Shown: positions 8,501 to 8,715 of the stretch, piece by piece
Numbering within the stretch: the first letter of the stretch is position 1
Layout: each line of letters begins with the position of its first letter
Origin: Bacteroidota bacterium
GTDB lineage: Bacteria > Bacteroidota > Ignavibacteria > SZUA-365
Length of the DNA: 8,715 nucleotides
Assembly: GCA_018224345.1 (NCBI GenBank)
Contig: JAGTUW010000266.1
Span: 1 to 8,715 of the forward strand
Direction of reading: 5' to 3'
The notes under the pieces: generated by a model
Database searches by the model: none
Seen by the model: only the letters and a program-made list of their open reading frames with translations
What the model was told of the DNA's origin: nothing
Made by a program: the position numbers and the translations under genes

Positions 8501-8715
8501 TCTGGAAATATGTCCTGTCATGTGGCAGCGGATCCAGTATCTCCGTACCGTAATCATACTCATAAATGGAGCCGAATTTCCCGTTTCCACTTGTCCGGTC
8601 ATCGTCGTCCTCTGCAAATTCGACCATGAGCGCAAGCACACGCACGGTATCCGGAAGTGCGGTGCGAGACAGAGGAAGCGAGGAACGATGGGGACTGAAC
8701 TGATGGTTGAGACGC
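5556..8715 (-). CDS. M6-like (immune inhibitor A-type) pseudopeptidase with FG-GAP repeats and T9SS-type C-terminal domain, 5' partial
   Basis: Probable secreted surface protein; its function is unknown. The reading frame stays open to the right edge (first full codon at 8714), and Asp-Thr precede the GTG at 8645 in a stretch that reads as normal coding sequence, so the true start lies outside the window. Residues here are counted from 8645. Residues 1-490 look like an M6 peptidase: VRVLALMVEF opening, GLPDLFD (219-225), GLMDGEG (237-243), AWEKQQLGW (257-265), YWLIENRQR (301-309) and ILIWHIDEE (378-386). The catalytic HExxH is missing: the aligned residues 212-216 are A-S-F-G-T, with only the later G219 and D222 kept. 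Residues 510-810 carry FG-GAP/VCBS calcium loops. Residues 941-1029 (YNWPNPVYDE, IRIYDLAGD, then a Lys-rich end) resemble a T9SS type A sorting domain, which would direct export through the outer membrane. The stop lies 12 bases before the next gene. The M6 relationship is recognised from motifs, not by a search. Confidence 0.88.
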   Translation of the reverse strand, partial: RLNHQFSPHRSSLPLSRTALPDTVRVLALMVEFAEDDDDRTSGNGKFGSIYEYDYGTEILDPLPHDRTYFQNHLLFLENYVRKASGRRTILKAEVLDGIVTLPAELSEYSFRKDESEIPVAQLAVDAWTLAGEVFPSFRFGDYHMFVLFHAGRGRDIDMTSIQGFDPTPLDIPSLSFTMDSFRRLLGASFDGILMPDGFRIDNCAVLPTTNIREIPYIDGSRGLLEITINGLLAASFGTWAGLPDLFDTKTGKSGIGRFGLMDGEGIFAYGGICPPEPNAWEKQQLGWTVPREATPGNRNYILAASDTISTPDVLRVPITHREYWLIENRQRDLGGNGQLVTFVSGGQVQQLRFPKDTLGFENSNVQQLKGVIIDVEDLDWSLPGGRVLVDDNEARINGGILIWHIDEEIIEHNLATNTVNTGRGIRGVDLEQAGGPQDIGIAIQTVFGEQTGTGTALDYWTFDNISPVYEHRFDMYSLPNSRANNGAFTHVTIDGFSPSGPIMTLDVARGDNSVEPVRGWPVTLFDENTHISRQPAVQTADLDGDGEHELLVSYASPVSTFMERTAPVDTVTLHVLRQDGTPFLPGGSLVFEDPAARFISPVVIGDWNNDGITELAIVTRDSSVQSPTRLWILKPADSKGDGRFDVHERIDVPTVLAMPALVGNRLVFRVADVMTDNLVVISDITDVYPVPSVDAVSSLLDETEEQRRIVAMDERSAILTGGTGYPLVDVTTGVITEAHYSVRSAGVGHTSVYQGGAAAAGDMDGDGMLEAVVADVDLVIASNPTDQNIPEFASSQADHALRHIIFQHASMADVDGDGRLDAVFSDGNSVRVLNYSLSSVDNYPAPYPVRFTLAADPGSGNGHALFGIGEDRIWQFSTGARQADGFPIPLPRSADVVLFRNHDNRLALAAAAPDGTVFTFRTGNTITDEQLIWRSRYGDERNSAAVTRAFSTPPPGREFFPLERCYNWPNPVYDEITYIRIYAADDADVHIRIYDLAGDTVDEISAQIAGGTDNDIPWYVGAIQSDTYLAHVVVTSPEGKGEKIIKIAVVK
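6240..7091 (-). repeat. FG-GAP/VCBS calcium-binding loop repeats within the M6-like protein
   Basis: Four DxDxDG-type loops each followed by a beta strand are seen: DLDGDGEHE (codons starting at 7091), DWNNDGITE (6896), DMDGDGMLE (6428) and DVDGDGRLD (6275). A fifth loop, DSKGDGRFD (6803), lies out of register with the others. In FG-GAP/VCBS proteins such loops bind calcium and sit in a beta-propeller that mediates adhesion or protein contacts. The uneven spacing suggests that some blades have degenerated or carry insertions. The repeats are divergent at DNA level and are not a recombination-type repeat. Confidence 0.75.

Noticed and set aside
8643..8645. GTG at 8645 as the real start of the M6-like gene
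   Set aside because: The frame stays open to the window edge and reads sensibly upstream (ending L-P-D-T before the codon), no signal peptide follows the GTG, and there is no ribosome site; the gene is better treated as 5' truncated.

Overview
The window looks like a chromosomal segment from a Gram-negative member of the Bacteroidota/Chlorobiota/Ignavibacteriota (FCB) group. Three things point there: a C-terminal domain on the first gene that resembles a type IX secretion (T9SS) sorting signal, an outer-membrane barrel protein with a TolB-like propeller, and weak or absent Shine-Dalgarno sites on most genes. Base composition is roughly balanced (by eye slightly above 50% GC, not counted). I cannot name the genus.

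All recognisable genes lie on the minus strand and read from right to left, covering almost the whole window. In transcription order they are: (1) 8715-5556, a 5'-truncated, very large secreted protein with an M6 (immune inhibitor A-like) peptidase region, FG-GAP/VCBS calcium-loop repeats and a T9SS-type tail; (2) 5543-2418, a 1041-residue protein joining an HExxH metallopeptidase domain, a WSPDG (TolB-like) beta-propeller and a C-terminal Omp85/BamA-like barrel; (3) 2326-311, a CHASE2 sensor with one plus three transmembrane helices and a cysteine-containing cytoplasmic domain I do not recognise; (4) 297-1, the start of an exported FecR-like protein that runs off the left edge.

The gaps are 12, 91 and 13 bases, so genes 1-2 and genes 3-4 look like tightly coupled pairs. 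The 91-base gap holds a weak hairpin and a plausible sigma70-like promoter, so there may be two transcription units. No RNA gene, mobile element or CRISPR array was seen, and no gene-free stretch exceeds 100 bases.

The most notable observation is that the M6-like protein keeps the landmarks around the active site but has lost the catalytic HExxH (it reads A-S-F-G-T), so it is probably a pseudoprotease. It sits 12 bases upstream of a protein whose own HEFTH...WFAEG zinc site is intact. The predicted products cover the cell surface, outer membrane, periplasm and inner membrane. An envelope-spanning sensing or processing module is possible, but that is inference from gene order alone.
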